DNA of 64,000 bases from Planctomycetota bacterium (lineage in GTDB: Bacteria > Planctomycetota > Phycisphaerae > Phycisphaerales > SM1A02). Each line of letters begins with the position of its first letter. The stretch's first letter is position 1. A program made the position numbers and the translations under genes. Shown here piece after piece: positions 15,765 to 25,922 of this stretch. Below the pieces are notes generated by a model. The model worked only from the letters and a program-made list of their open reading frames with translations. It was not told where the DNA came from and did no database searches. Where the stretch lies: NCBI GenBank assembly GCA_022562915.1, contig JADFOJ010000003.1, positions 1 through 64,000 on the forward strand, read 5' to 3'.

Positions 15765-16523
15765 ATGCACGAGATACGCAATTTCGTACTCGTGATCTCG
15801 CTGATCGCGGGCGTCGTCTGGAGTATCGTGGCGTGGTTCGTGCTCGGACAGGGCACGTTTCTCCGGGACCCGCAACGCATCGCATCGGTCGTGGTGGTCG
15901 TCGTCTGCGCGGCGTGGCTGGTGTACGCCCTGAGAATCCAGGACAAGCTTCCCGACCATCTGAAGGAGGTCCTCGGCGGTATCTACTACGAAGCGGACGG
16001 GCTTTCCTTCATGCCGATCGTCCGCGCCAACGGCGACCAGGCTGAACTGAGCCTCTACTACCAGAACCGTTTCGAGAATCTCGCCGAGGCGATCGTTCAC
16101 CTCAGGCCGCCCGAAGACAGTTTCGTCTTCCGGCCGGGGCTGCGTGACATCCACATCGCGTTCACGGCCGGCGGCGGCGAATTCGGCGTCATCCACCAGC
16201 CGATCGCGGTTCCCCGGCACCTCCAGGGCCAGGTCATTGACGTTCAACTGGCGGCCGCGAGCTACTACCCGCACAGTCACGGCGCGCGCTGGCGCCGCGC
16301 CGCGGGCATGCCGTGCGGAACGCTGCTGGTGGACTGGGGCGGCGCGGCGTTCAAGACCGGGGTACACGAGGGGTCCGGCGAGATAGAACTGATCAGTCCG
16401 GTCACGCTGCACCTGTCGATGCCGGAGGGTGTCCGCAGCGAGGCGAACGAGCGCGACATGTGGACGCAGCAACAGATCAGCGCAGGTCCGCGGTCACGTA
16501 CACCGAGTTCAGCGTCCTGTTGA
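15765..16523 (+). CDS. Hypothetical membrane-anchored protein
   Basis: 252 residues from ATG 15765, with GGAGG at 15750-15754; a GTG at 15738 with its own AGGAG is a possible earlier start. Two membrane helices cover about residues 4-25 and 40-58, followed by a cytoplasmic or periplasmic beta-rich domain of ~190 residues (RFENLAEAIVHLRPP, ELISPVTLHLSMPE). No family recognised. The last 47 nt overlap the convergent metalloprotease gene, which is unusually long for a convergent overlap. Confidence 0.7.
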   Translation: MHEIRNFVLVISLIAGVVWSIVAWFVLGQGTFLRDPQRIASVVVVVVCAAWLVYALRIQDKLPDHLKEVLGGIYYEADGLSFMPIVRANGDQAELSLYYQNRFENLAEAIVHLRPPEDSFVFRPGLRDIHIAFTAGGGEFGVIHQPIAVPRHLQGQVIDVQLAAASYYPHSHGARWRRAAGMPCGTLLVDWGGAAFKTGVHEGSGEIELISPVTLHLSMPEGVRSEANERDMWTQQQISAGPRSRTPSSASC

Positions 16524-19140
16524 TCCGTTCCTTCAGGTCGCTGAGGTGAACCAGCGTGTACTCGTCGACCTGGCCGCTGGCGGCCTTGTCGAGAACTCCA
16601 TCGAGCTTCCCGTTCAGCCGCCACAGGTGCCCCACCGCCAGGGTTCGAACCGGCCTGGGCAAGCTTCGACCGTCCAGCGCCAGGTCCATGAGCCGTTCGG
16701 TCATCGCCGCCTGGAGACTGCGCCGCAGGCTGGAAATCATCGGCCGGCGATTCGTGAACGCCGCGCCGTTGATCGGCGTGTCCAACTCGGTGTAGATCGC
16801 GTCGGTGACGGTCTGAAACAACTCCGGCAACGTCAGCGCGTCGTCTTCGGCGGGTGTGCGCAACTCGTTGTCCCAGACGCGGGTGAGCGTACCGGGGTTC
16901 AGCAGGTACAGCAGCGCGAAGCTCTGGATCCGGGCCACGTGTTCATGCACTTCGAACGCGGCGTTCCCGGTGCCGACGTTGCCCCAATGCACGTACTTGT
17001 CGGAGGCGAGTTTTCGCAGCACCTCCGGCCGCGTGTCGAAGGCATCGTCCTGAAAGGCGTTCTTGATGATGACACCCAGCGCCCGGCGCTGCTTGAGGAC
17101 CGCGGTGGGCACCAGCGGATCGCGCCCCCCGGGATCGCCCTTGTGGTCGCGGTGAACGGACACGCCGCCGATATACCGGCCGGCGGTGCGCAGGGCGCCG
17201 AGGTGCTCGCCCATCAGCAGCTGGTACGCCTGCCGCATCATGTACCATGCTTCGCCGTCGTTGACGGCCTGCTCGAGGAGCTTCGCGCGCATCCGCGCGA
17301 CAAGCCGCAGACGTCCCTCGGCCCAGTCAAGCGGCTCGGCGCCGAGGTCGAAACGGCCCACCAGCGGATCCGGACCGCGGGCATCCTCGTCCGTGGCGAA
17401 CTGGAGGTCGCGGTCGGCAACGCGCTTCAGGAGTTCCGCGCCGGTGGTGTCGTCCAGCGCGTAGCCGTACTGGATCGCCCAGTAATCGTAGGGCCCGATG
17501 GTCGGCGTCACCCAGTCGCCGCGGGGCCCCTCGGCCTCCGGCGACAGGTAGATGGGGTTGTAGTCCATCACGGAACCGACGTTCGCCTCGCCGGTGCGCT
17601 GGACGTATTGCTCGAGGGTCAACCACGTGCTCGCCTTGAAGTTGTGGCGAAGGCCGAGCGTGTGACCCACCTCGTGCATGACGATTTCCTTGAGGATCGC
17701 GCCCAGGTACGCTTCGGGCACGCCGTCAAGCAACGGCGCCTCGGGCGAAACGAGTTGGGTCCCGAAGAGACGCATCGCCAGTTGGGCGGTCCGCATCTGC
17801 ATGGCCTTGCCCACCGCATAGCCGCAATAGCGGTTCTGCTGGACGACCTGGGTGGTCAGCTCTTCGCCGGTCTCCGGCAGCTCGTGACCGGCCATGGGGT
17901 TCCACAGCGGCCGCTCGGTGATCCAGCGCAGCGTTGCCGGATCGACGCCGTCGAATCCGTAGGCTGCGATCATGCGCTCGTAGCGCATGGCATAGACCTT
18001 CAGCATCGAGTCGTCGAAGATAATGTCGGCGTCGAGGATCTCGCCTGTCTCGGGGTTCACCCGGCTCGGTCCCATGGCGAACGGCGTCTCGGATGAGATC
18101 CACCGGAAGAAGTTGTACCGAACGTCCTCGGGGTCAGCGTCCATGAACGCCCCGGTCGTTGCGTCCTGCTGCCGAACCTCGATCGCCTCGAGGATCCCGC
18201 ACTTCTCGAAGGCCTTGTTCCACTCGAGAATCCCCGCTCTCACGAAGCGCCGGTACCGGACCGGGACGGTGTGCTCGATGTAGAAGACGATCGGCGAAGC
18301 CGGCGGGCTCAGCGCGAGGCTGGCATCGCGCTTCTGAAGGTTCCAGCGGTTGATCCGGCGGACGAAGTTGCTTCCGTCGCGGTTCGTCTTCGTGAGGTCC
18401 TTGTACACCGTCAGGAAGTACCCGATGCGGTCGTCCGCGTCGCGGGGTTTGTAGTCGGTCTTTGGGATCACGCTGATGGAGTAGTGCAGCGTCGTCATCT
18501 GCCCGTTCTTCATCGGGATGGTGACGGGGACCTCGACGTTCTTCGGGTACGCCTTGATGTGACCGATCTTCGCCAGGGCTGCGTCGCCGTGCATCCCGGT
18601 GAAGATCTTCGCCTTGCCGATGAGCAGGGCGTCGAGGTCGATCACCGGCCCGCGGCCGGGGCCCATCGCCACGATCGGCACCGACGTGATGACGCGGTCG
18701 TTGTACGTCCGCTTGACCGCCATCGCGAGTTCCGCGTCACGCTTGAGGGTACCGGCCCGCCGGTACAGTTGCGGCTCCATGAGCACGAGCTGCTTGTCGT
18801 GCCGGGTCCAGTAGCAGTACAGCTCTTTCCACTGCCACCCGGTGCGGCGATTGCCGCCGGCGATCGAGGTCGCGATGAAGATCTTCTGCCCGTCGAAGCC
18901 GGGCTTGAGCTCCGCGAGCACCTGGTGCTTCTTGCGGTCCACCCAGATCGTGTACAACGACTTGGCGTCGCCGGTCCGCGAGACGATCTTCTCGTAGCCC
19001 TTGGCAACGTCGGCAAAGGGCGGGAACTCCGGCGGGGTCGTCTTCTTCTTCGTGGCCGCCGGCTCCTCTCCCGCGGCGGGACCGATCACCAGCGCGGACG
19101 CGACGAGGGCCAGGATGCTCACCAACACGCCGGGTCTCAT
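16477..19140 (-). CDS. Secreted zinc-dependent metalloprotease (DUF5117-type)
   Basis: 887 residues from ATG 19140, with AAGAGGAG 7 nt upstream. A signal peptide (VSILALVASALVIGPAAG) is followed by a KKKTTPPEFPPF segment and a long N-terminal domain. The catalytic zinc motif is HEVGHTLGLRHNF near residues 489-501 (HExxHxxGxxH), with a later SVMDYN that fits a Met-turn. The arrangement agrees with the large DUF5117/DUF4953 metalloproteases found in Bacteroidota and Planctomycetota. It should act in the periplasm or outside the cell. Substrate unknown. Confidence 0.88.
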   Translation of the reverse strand: MRPGVLVSILALVASALVIGPAAGEEPAATKKKTTPPEFPPFADVAKGYEKIVSRTGDAKSLYTIWVDRKKHQVLAELKPGFDGQKIFIATSIAGGNRRTGWQWKELYCYWTRHDKQLVLMEPQLYRRAGTLKRDAELAMAVKRTYNDRVITSVPIVAMGPGRGPVIDLDALLIGKAKIFTGMHGDAALAKIGHIKAYPKNVEVPVTIPMKNGQMTTLHYSISVIPKTDYKPRDADDRIGYFLTVYKDLTKTNRDGSNFVRRINRWNLQKRDASLALSPPASPIVFYIEHTVPVRYRRFVRAGILEWNKAFEKCGILEAIEVRQQDATTGAFMDADPEDVRYNFFRWISSETPFAMGPSRVNPETGEILDADIIFDDSMLKVYAMRYERMIAAYGFDGVDPATLRWITERPLWNPMAGHELPETGEELTTQVVQQNRYCGYAVGKAMQMRTAQLAMRLFGTQLVSPEAPLLDGVPEAYLGAILKEIVMHEVGHTLGLRHNFKASTWLTLEQYVQRTGEANVGSVMDYNPIYLSPEAEGPRGDWVTPTIGPYDYWAIQYGYALDDTTGAELLKRVADRDLQFATDEDARGPDPLVGRFDLGAEPLDWAEGRLRLVARMRAKLLEQAVNDGEAWYMMRQAYQLLMGEHLGALRTAGRYIGGVSVHRDHKGDPGGRDPLVPTAVLKQRRALGVIIKNAFQDDAFDTRPEVLRKLASDKYVHWGNVGTGNAAFEVHEHVARIQSFALLYLLNPGTLTRVWDNELRTPAEDDALTLPELFQTVTDAIYTELDTPINGAAFTNRRPMISSLRRSLQAAMTERLMDLALDGRSLPRPVRTLAVGHLWRLNGKLDGVLDKAASGQVDEYTLVHLSDLKERINRTLNSVYVTADLR

Positions 19141-19249
19141 GGAGTCGCTCCTCTTGCACTGATCGCGGCGGGCGCACTGCGCCCCTGATCCGACATCATC
19201 GGTCGATGCGCGGTCGCTTCTGTCGGGCAATCGCGCTCGGACCGATAAC

Positions 19250-21028
<1,779 letters not shown>

Positions 21029-21107
21029 GTGCGAATCTCCAATACACGCGCATGACGCGCGTGGCACGGTCGGCGGCAGGGATTCGCCCGGCGTTGGGAA
21101 GATCGTT

Positions 21108-21186
21108 CGCGTTCCCTACGCCGGTGCGAACCGGGTCAGGTTCCGCGGGTGCTTCTCAGCGGCTCGTCAACGACGAACCGCGCCCC
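21108..21186 (-). ncRNA. TPP riboswitch (THI element) of thiC
   Basis: Read on the minus strand, the leader holds the ordered THI-box elements: GCGCGGTTCGTCG, then GCCGCTGAGAAGCACCCGC with the core CUGAGA, GAACCTGACCCGG, and CCGGCGTAGGGAACGCG. CGCGGTTC and GAACGCG close the P1 helix. Binding of TPP should repress thiC; the platform between 21105 and the RBS at ~21037 has no T-run, so control is more likely translational. Exact ends are approximate. Confidence 0.9.
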
Positions 21187-21222
21187 GAGCGAACGGCGGC
21201 AGTATAGCAAGGCAGCCGGGAG

Positions 21223-21738
21223 TCAGTGCTGCTGCCACGTGTCCGTCTTCCAATAGTCGAAGTCCATCGTGGTCACCGGGGTGCCCGGGATGAGCTTGGC
21301 GGTCATGGCGATCTGGCCGGCGTGCCAGGCGAAGCCGGTCACGACGCCCGACCAGATGTCCAGGACCGTGACCCGGCCGAAGTCCGGGTCGTCGACCGGT
21401 CGCCGGAAGTCGGCGGCGCCGGCAGCCTCGAGCCGGGCTCGCGTGATCGCGCGCACCTCGTGGAAGTACTCCAGCAGCCGGTCCCTGGACGGGAACTGCT
21501 CGTCCGTCGCCGCGCGAACCTGAACCTCGAACGGAAACCGCAGCGGCTCGCAGGTCACCAGCGATCGGATCCAGTTGTCCTCGACCTCGGCGATGTGCCA
21601 GAGCTGCCAGGCGATCGAGTTGCTCCCGCGAGCCGGCCGCCAGCGCATCTGCGCCTCGCTGAGCGGCTCGACGTTGCGCAGCAGCATCGGCGTGCGGAAT
21701 TCGAGGGCGGACCAGATCGTCTCGGCGGCGGGCGTCAT
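21223..21738 (-). CDS. DinB-superfamily protein
   Basis: 171 residues, four-helix-bundle layout. Conserved His of the metal site appear in WQLWHIAEVEDNW (near 48) and GFAWHAGQIAMT (near 140), plus an acidic residue in the third helix. The family includes mycothiol- and bacillithiol-dependent transferases as well as proteins of unknown role. A role in thiol chemistry or damage response is possible but not shown. It is transcribed toward the thiC leader. Confidence 0.85.
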   Translation of the reverse strand: MTPAAETIWSALEFRTPMLLRNVEPLSEAQMRWRPARGSNSIAWQLWHIAEVEDNWIRSLVTCEPLRFPFEVQVRAATDEQFPSRDRLLEYFHEVRAITRARLEAAGAADFRRPVDDPDFGRVTVLDIWSGVVTGFAWHAGQIAMTAKLIPGTPVTTMDFDYWKTDTWQQH

Positions 21739-21818
21739 GGCGGCGGTAGACCGGCAGGTCCGTTAACAATAGGGGTTGAACCTTTCATGACAATCGCCCA
21801 TAGGATCCACCAACGCCC

Positions 21819-22592
21819 ATGCGCGCACCTCTCTCCCTGAACGCTCTTCTCGCGGCCACCGCGACCGCCGCCCTCGCCGGCTGCGGCTACCGGTCGCAGA
21901 TGGTCGAACCGATCCTCCTGTCGGCCGAAGGGCCGATCGCCGTCAACGTGGTGTCGTTCAACGGCGACGTCACGGTGACCGCGGACCCGAACCTGCCCTG
22001 GGCGACGATCCGGATGAAGCGCCAGGCCACGCATGGGTTCCGGCGGCATGCGGAAGCGAAAGAGTCACTGGCCAACATTCAGTACTCGGCAAGGATCGTT
22101 CCCGGCGAGCGCGGACCCGTGCTGGAGGTCCGCACCTGGACGACAGACAAGGAACCGTGGTTCCAACGGGCCCACGTCGATATCCAGGTGCCGACCGTGG
22201 ACGGACTGACCATCCGGACCAGCAACGGCACCGTCGAAGCATGGGATATCCGCGGCACCGTGGACATCACGAGTTCAGGCGGTGACGTCCAGGTCATGAC
22301 CACTCTGCTGATGGTGCAGCCGGTCACCATCAACAACACCAACGGCGACATCGACTACCGGGTTCGCATCGGATCCACCGCCCGGTTCGACTGTCACGCC
22401 GAGAACGGCAGCGTGGACGGGCGAATCCGTCACGGGCGGTTCATCATCCACAACGGCACGAACGACCACACGCTCCTGGCCACGCTCAACGGCGGAACCA
22501 ACCCGGTCCGGCTCACGACGGTCAACGGCGACATCCGCATCGCCGTCGTGAAGGCCCCGACCGACGTGGGGTCGTGGAGGGTCACGCCGTAG
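21819..22592 (+). CDS. DUF4097-like beta-strand lipoprotein
   Basis: 257 residues. The signal peptide ends in a lipobox (TAALAGC). The mature protein is a series of short beta-strand repeats such as NVVSFNGDVTVTAD, TIRTSNGTVEAWDIRG, TINNTNGDIDYRV and LTTVNGDIRIAV, the 'NGDI' pattern of DUF4097/head-GIN adhesin-like proteins. It should be an outer- or periplasmic-side lipoprotein. The 3' end overlaps the convergent zinc-ribbon gene by 11 nt. Confidence 0.85.
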   Translation: MRAPLSLNALLAATATAALAGCGYRSQMVEPILLSAEGPIAVNVVSFNGDVTVTADPNLPWATIRMKRQATHGFRRHAEAKESLANIQYSARIVPGERGPVLEVRTWTTDKEPWFQRAHVDIQVPTVDGLTIRTSNGTVEAWDIRGTVDITSSGGDVQVMTTLLMVQPVTINNTNGDIDYRVRIGSTARFDCHAENGSVDGRIRHGRFIIHNGTNDHTLLATLNGGTNPVRLTTVNGDIRIAVVKAPTDVGSWRVTP

Positions 22593-23220
22593 GGGAAAAG
22601 AGAGACGGGGAGAAAAGGGGCCAGGAGTCGGCCTCCGCATGGCGAGCGGCGTTGATCCGGCGCTGGATCTCGTCGCGGACGGCCACTGCATCGGACTCGC
22701 TGCACGCCAGACGCGCGTTGACCATCGGAGGACCGGGCACCCGCCACCATGACGGATACAGGTGAAGCCGCCAGCCGCTCCCGGCGGGAATCAGCATGAC
22801 GTGCGAGTAGTTGCGCCACAGGTACACCGCCCGCCGTCCGGGCCGGGCCACGCCGTCTTCGGTGATCAGCCAGCGGGCGAGGGCACGCCTGCCGGTCCTG
22901 CCGCCCCGCCGCCACGCGACCAGGTACGCCAGTGTCAGGACCATTGCGGCGATCGCGACGATCACCAGCAGCACGCGCCGAGACAACCCGAACTCGTGGC
23001 GCAGCACCCCCATCGCGATCACGGCGATCGGGCCGTAGATGACCGTGGCTCGCAACCACGTCCGGCGTCCGGGAAGCCGCCATCCCTCCAGCAGGAACAT
23101 CCTCTCGTCGTAGACGAAGCCGCACTCGGGGCATCGATGCCGCGGCGGCAGGCTGTCGATGTCGTAGCCGCACGCCGGGCAGCTGGTGAGCCGCATGGTG
23201 GACTGCGTCCAGTTGCCCAT
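22582..23220 (-). CDS. Zinc-ribbon membrane protein
   Basis: 212 residues from ATG 23220 (GGAG directly before the start, TACGCT ten nt upstream); an ATG at 23196 is the alternative. The N-terminus is a zinc ribbon (CPACGYDIDSLPPRHRCPECG), followed by two membrane helices (near 55-75 and 80-100) and a C-terminal domain of ~110 residues that may be cytoplasmic. A second gene of this kind lies at 25923-26888. Planctomycetes carry many such proteins; none has a known role. Confidence 0.75.
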   Translation of the reverse strand: MGNWTQSTMRLTSCPACGYDIDSLPPRHRCPECGFVYDERMFLLEGWRLPGRRTWLRATVIYGPIAVIAMGVLRHEFGLSRRVLLVIVAIAAMVLTLAYLVAWRRGGRTGRRALARWLITEDGVARPGRRAVYLWRNYSHVMLIPAGSGWRLHLYPSWWRVPGPPMVNARLACSESDAVAVRDEIQRRINAARHAEADSWPLFSPSLFSPTA

Positions 23221-23388
23221 CTCCGGCAAGAGCGTACCCGCCGGCCGGCGGCATCGCGACCGCTGGCGCAGAAACTGCAGTTGCCGGGCAACCTCTGCCG
23301 AAAGTGCCCGGACGGTGGGCTCGTCACGGCCCCGGTTGCCCAGGCGCATGCTTTGCGGTTCGTGACGGCGACACAGGAGCCAACGCCC

Positions 23389-24555
23389 ATGCACATCAAC
23401 GAATCACACAGCATCGCCCGCTTCATGCCCAGTCGATCCGCCCGGCAGATGAACGCTCTCCAGCAGCATCGAACCGCGGATCAGAGCCCGAAGACGGGCG
23501 AGCCACGGGCGGCCGGCATGGCCAGGACGCTCCTTGCCGCGAAACGGACGCTGGCCGCGGCACCGCCCGCGGCGAACCTTCCGGCCGCCGCACAGTCGCT
23601 GCCCACCGGGACGCAGACGATCCAGATGCCCCCGCCCGCGCCACCGTCGTCGCCGGCCGGGAAGCAGACGATCCAGAAGGCCCCGCCGCCCGCCCCACCG
23701 CCGCTGCCGACCGGGCAGCACACGGTCCAGAAGCCCCCGCACCTCAATCCTCTTGAGGCGCTGATAGCCGACTGGGGCAAGTCGGACTCACCATTCGACC
23801 TCGACGGTGACGGCACCGTCGGCATCCTCGACATGCTCCAACTCCTGGCCGAGTGGACCCTCAAGCCGAACGACCCGCCACCGGTGCACCCGGACCCGGG
23901 GGTGACGCCGCCTCCGAAGACGCCTGGCGACGTCGTGAACCCGGACCCACCGCCGTCGAATCCTCTCCAGGACCTGATCGATGCCTGGGGCCAGACGAAC
24001 TCACCTCACGACCTCAACGGTGACGGCACCGTCGGCATCCAGGACCTGCTGGAATTGCTCAAGCGGATGAGCGAGGAATCCGACAAGCCCGACGGCATCG
24101 CGATCGATGCGGCCGACATCGGGCCCTCCGCGATCGACCCGGGCGCCGCCGGCACGCCGCCCGCCAAGACACCGCTGGAGTTGCTGATCGAGGACTGGGG
24201 CCAGTCGGGCTCCCCGTTCGACTTGAACCAGGACGGCACCGTCGGCATTCGCGACATGCTCCTGCTGCTCGCCCAGATGACGAGCTCCCCGCCTCCGCCG
24301 GCCATCCCCGCCATCTCCCACGAACCGGAAAATGGCCGCGAGGTCGGCCGGGGCAGGAGCATCTCGGCAACCTATCACCGCGTAGCCGCCCAGAACATCG
24401 CCCGCGCCCTGGCGCCGCAGATGTCAACGATGCAACCGGGCGAACTCCGCGAGTCGATCCAGGGCTCGAACCTGCCGGACGTGCAGAAGCGCTTCGTCCT
24501 GGACCAGATCGCCGCATTGCATCCCCACGGGCACCACGTCAGCCTCGTCGGCTGA
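23389..24555 (+). CDS. Protein with three dockerin-type EF-hand repeats and no signal peptide
   Basis: 388 residues from ATG 23389 (AGGAG 9 nt upstream). The N-terminus has no signal peptide. Residues ~65-125 are Pro-rich with three copies of a (T/K)Q(T/H)(I/V)Q-PPPAP motif. Then come three calcium-loop units: PFDLDGDGTVGILD, PHDLNGDGTVGIQD and PFDLNQDGTVGIRD, each preceded by WG and followed by LLxLL. A helical C-terminus ends ALHPHGHH. Dockerins normally have two loops and sit on exported enzymes, so a stand-alone three-loop protein is unusual. It may be a scaffold or calcium sensor. Confidence 0.75.
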   Translation: MHINESHSIARFMPSRSARQMNALQQHRTADQSPKTGEPRAAGMARTLLAAKRTLAAAPPAANLPAAAQSLPTGTQTIQMPPPAPPSSPAGKQTIQKAPPPAPPPLPTGQHTVQKPPHLNPLEALIADWGKSDSPFDLDGDGTVGILDMLQLLAEWTLKPNDPPPVHPDPGVTPPPKTPGDVVNPDPPPSNPLQDLIDAWGQTNSPHDLNGDGTVGIQDLLELLKRMSEESDKPDGIAIDAADIGPSAIDPGAAGTPPAKTPLELLIEDWGQSGSPFDLNQDGTVGIRDMLLLLAQMTSSPPPPAIPAISHEPENGREVGRGRSISATYHRVAAQNIARALAPQMSTMQPGELRESIQGSNLPDVQKRFVLDQIAALHPHGHHVSLVG

Positions 24556-24584
24556 TCCGTCCACAGCCTCCAACCCCCATTGCC

Positions 24585-24613
24585 CGAACCGCGGCCCGTG
24601 CCGCGGTTCGTCG
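24585..24613 (+). terminator. Terminator-like hairpin
   Basis: CGAACCGCGGC / GCCGCGGTTCG form a perfect 11-bp stem with a 4-nt loop, 29 nt after the EF-hand gene stop. Only TCGTTT follows, so the T-run is weak, but position and stem strength fit a terminator. Confidence 0.6.
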
Positions 24614-24615
24614 TT

Positions 24616-24777
24616 TAGAGTGGGTTCACTCCAGGTGTAGCGTTCTGAGTGCGATGCTCTTCGCTGTGGTGGCGCCGCCGGATCGACGGCATATTGCTGA
24701 TATTCCGAGATTCGGCGACGTCACCACAGCGGAGATGATCGTGCTCAGAACGCTACAGATGGAGTGAACCCGCTCTA
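24616..24777. repeat. 162-bp long hairpin element, copy A
   Basis: The two halves pair almost end to end. The outer arms are GGGTTCACTCCA / TGGAGTGAACCC and GTAGCGTTCTGAG / CTCAGAACGCTAC; a middle arm GCTGTGGTG / CACCACAGC and an apical CGGCATAT / ATATTCCG follow. Several mismatches are G-T, compatible with an RNA fold. It ends 2 nt from the oxidoreductase stop. Its core matches the element at 44708-44872 in spacing and sequence although the arms differ. Confidence 0.85.
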
Positions 24778-24779
24778 GC

Positions 24780-25862
24780 TCACACCATTCGCGATCCGGC
24801 CGCCCGGGCGACGACCACGATCTCGTTGGCCGTGCGGACCGCCGCGAACCCCGCCTGGACGTCGACGGTGGGACGCCGCTTCCGGCGAACCGAGTCCAGG
24901 AAGTCCTCGAGCTGCAGCTTGAGCGGCTCGGCGTTGCCGACGTCCAGAAGATCGACCTTGACCAGGCCCAGGTAATCCACGTGGGAAAGGTCCTCGCCCG
25001 CTTCGAGACGCCGGCGCATCTCGGCGATCTGCTCGGCGTTGGCGGTCTTGCGGACGATGGTGCCGCTGCCCTTGACGAAGTCCGCCGACACGTAGGCGTC
25101 TTCGGAGATGAGCCTGATCTTGCGCTCGGTCTTGAGCGCCAGCCGGCTGGCGGTCATGTTCGCGACGCAGCAGACGCCGTCGGGGCCGGCGGGAAAGGTC
25201 AGCCGGGCGTTGCACACGTCCTCCGCCTCCCCGAAGACCGACACCGCGTTCGCCTGGATCTGCTGGGGCTCGGTGCCCAGGAGCATCAGCAGGACATCGA
25301 TGTCGTGGATCATCATGTCCAGGACGACGCCGACGTCCACGCTGCGGAACGTCATCGGGCTGATGCGATCCACCTCGATGAACCTCGGCGAGAAGTTCTC
25401 CAGCGACTGCACCGCGAGCGTCACCGGGTCGTACCGCACGACGTGCCCGACCTGCAGGACCACGCCGGAGCGCTCGGCCGCCTCGGCGATGGCCCGCGCC
25501 TCGTCGAGGTCGGGTGCCAGCGGTTTCTCGATGAGGCAGGGGATCTTCGCCTCCAGCAGCGGCTCCGCCACCGCGCGATGCCACGCCGTGGGAGTGGCGA
25601 TCGTGACCGCATCGGGCCGCGCTTCCACCAGCGCGTCGATGCTCTCGAAGACGCGCGCGCTCCACTTCTGCCGGGCCGCCTCGCAGCGGCGCGGGTCCGT
25701 GTCGAGCACGCCGATGAGCTCGGCACCCTCGATCTCGGTGTACAGCCGGGCGTGGTGGGTACCCATCCGGCCCACGCCCACCACGGCGCAGCGGAGCCGT
25801 CGGCGGTCCTGCCCGACCTGTACCGCGGTCGTCGTGGGGGTTTTCAACGGTGTCTGCGGCAT
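24780..25862 (-). CDS. Gfo/Idh/MocA-family oxidoreductase
   Basis: 360 residues. The N-terminal Rossmann domain has CAVVGVGRMGTHHARLY (GxGxxG near 28) and the family EKPLAPDLDEA motif. The C-terminal domain contains GVVLDMMIHDIDVLLMLLG with the catalytic-site HDID. This resembles UDP-GlcNAc 3-dehydrogenases of the GnnA/WlbA type, but the substrate cannot be fixed from sequence. Upstream TACGAT lies nine nt before the ATG and there is no RBS. The zinc-ribbon gene lies 60 nt upstream on the same strand. Confidence 0.85.
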   Translation of the reverse strand: MPQTPLKTPTTTAVQVGQDRRRLRCAVVGVGRMGTHHARLYTEIEGAELIGVLDTDPRRCEAARQKWSARVFESIDALVEARPDAVTIATPTAWHRAVAEPLLEAKIPCLIEKPLAPDLDEARAIAEAAERSGVVLQVGHVVRYDPVTLAVQSLENFSPRFIEVDRISPMTFRSVDVGVVLDMMIHDIDVLLMLLGTEPQQIQANAVSVFGEAEDVCNARLTFPAGPDGVCCVANMTASRLALKTERKIRLISEDAYVSADFVKGSGTIVRKTANAEQIAEMRRRLEAGEDLSHVDYLGLVKVDLLDVGNAEPLKLQLEDFLDSVRRKRRPTVDVQAGFAAVRTANEIVVVARAAGSRMV

Positions 25863-25922
25863 CGGCGCGACATCGTACCCAACCTGCCCGCTGCAAGGAA
25901 TCCGAAAACCGTCCTATTCCGG

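Noticed and set aside
21059-21072. GTGGCACGGTCGG in the thiC leader as a copy of the GGTGGCACGG element.
   Set aside because: Only one end is present and it lies in the riboswitch expression platform; kept as a possible remnant, not counted.
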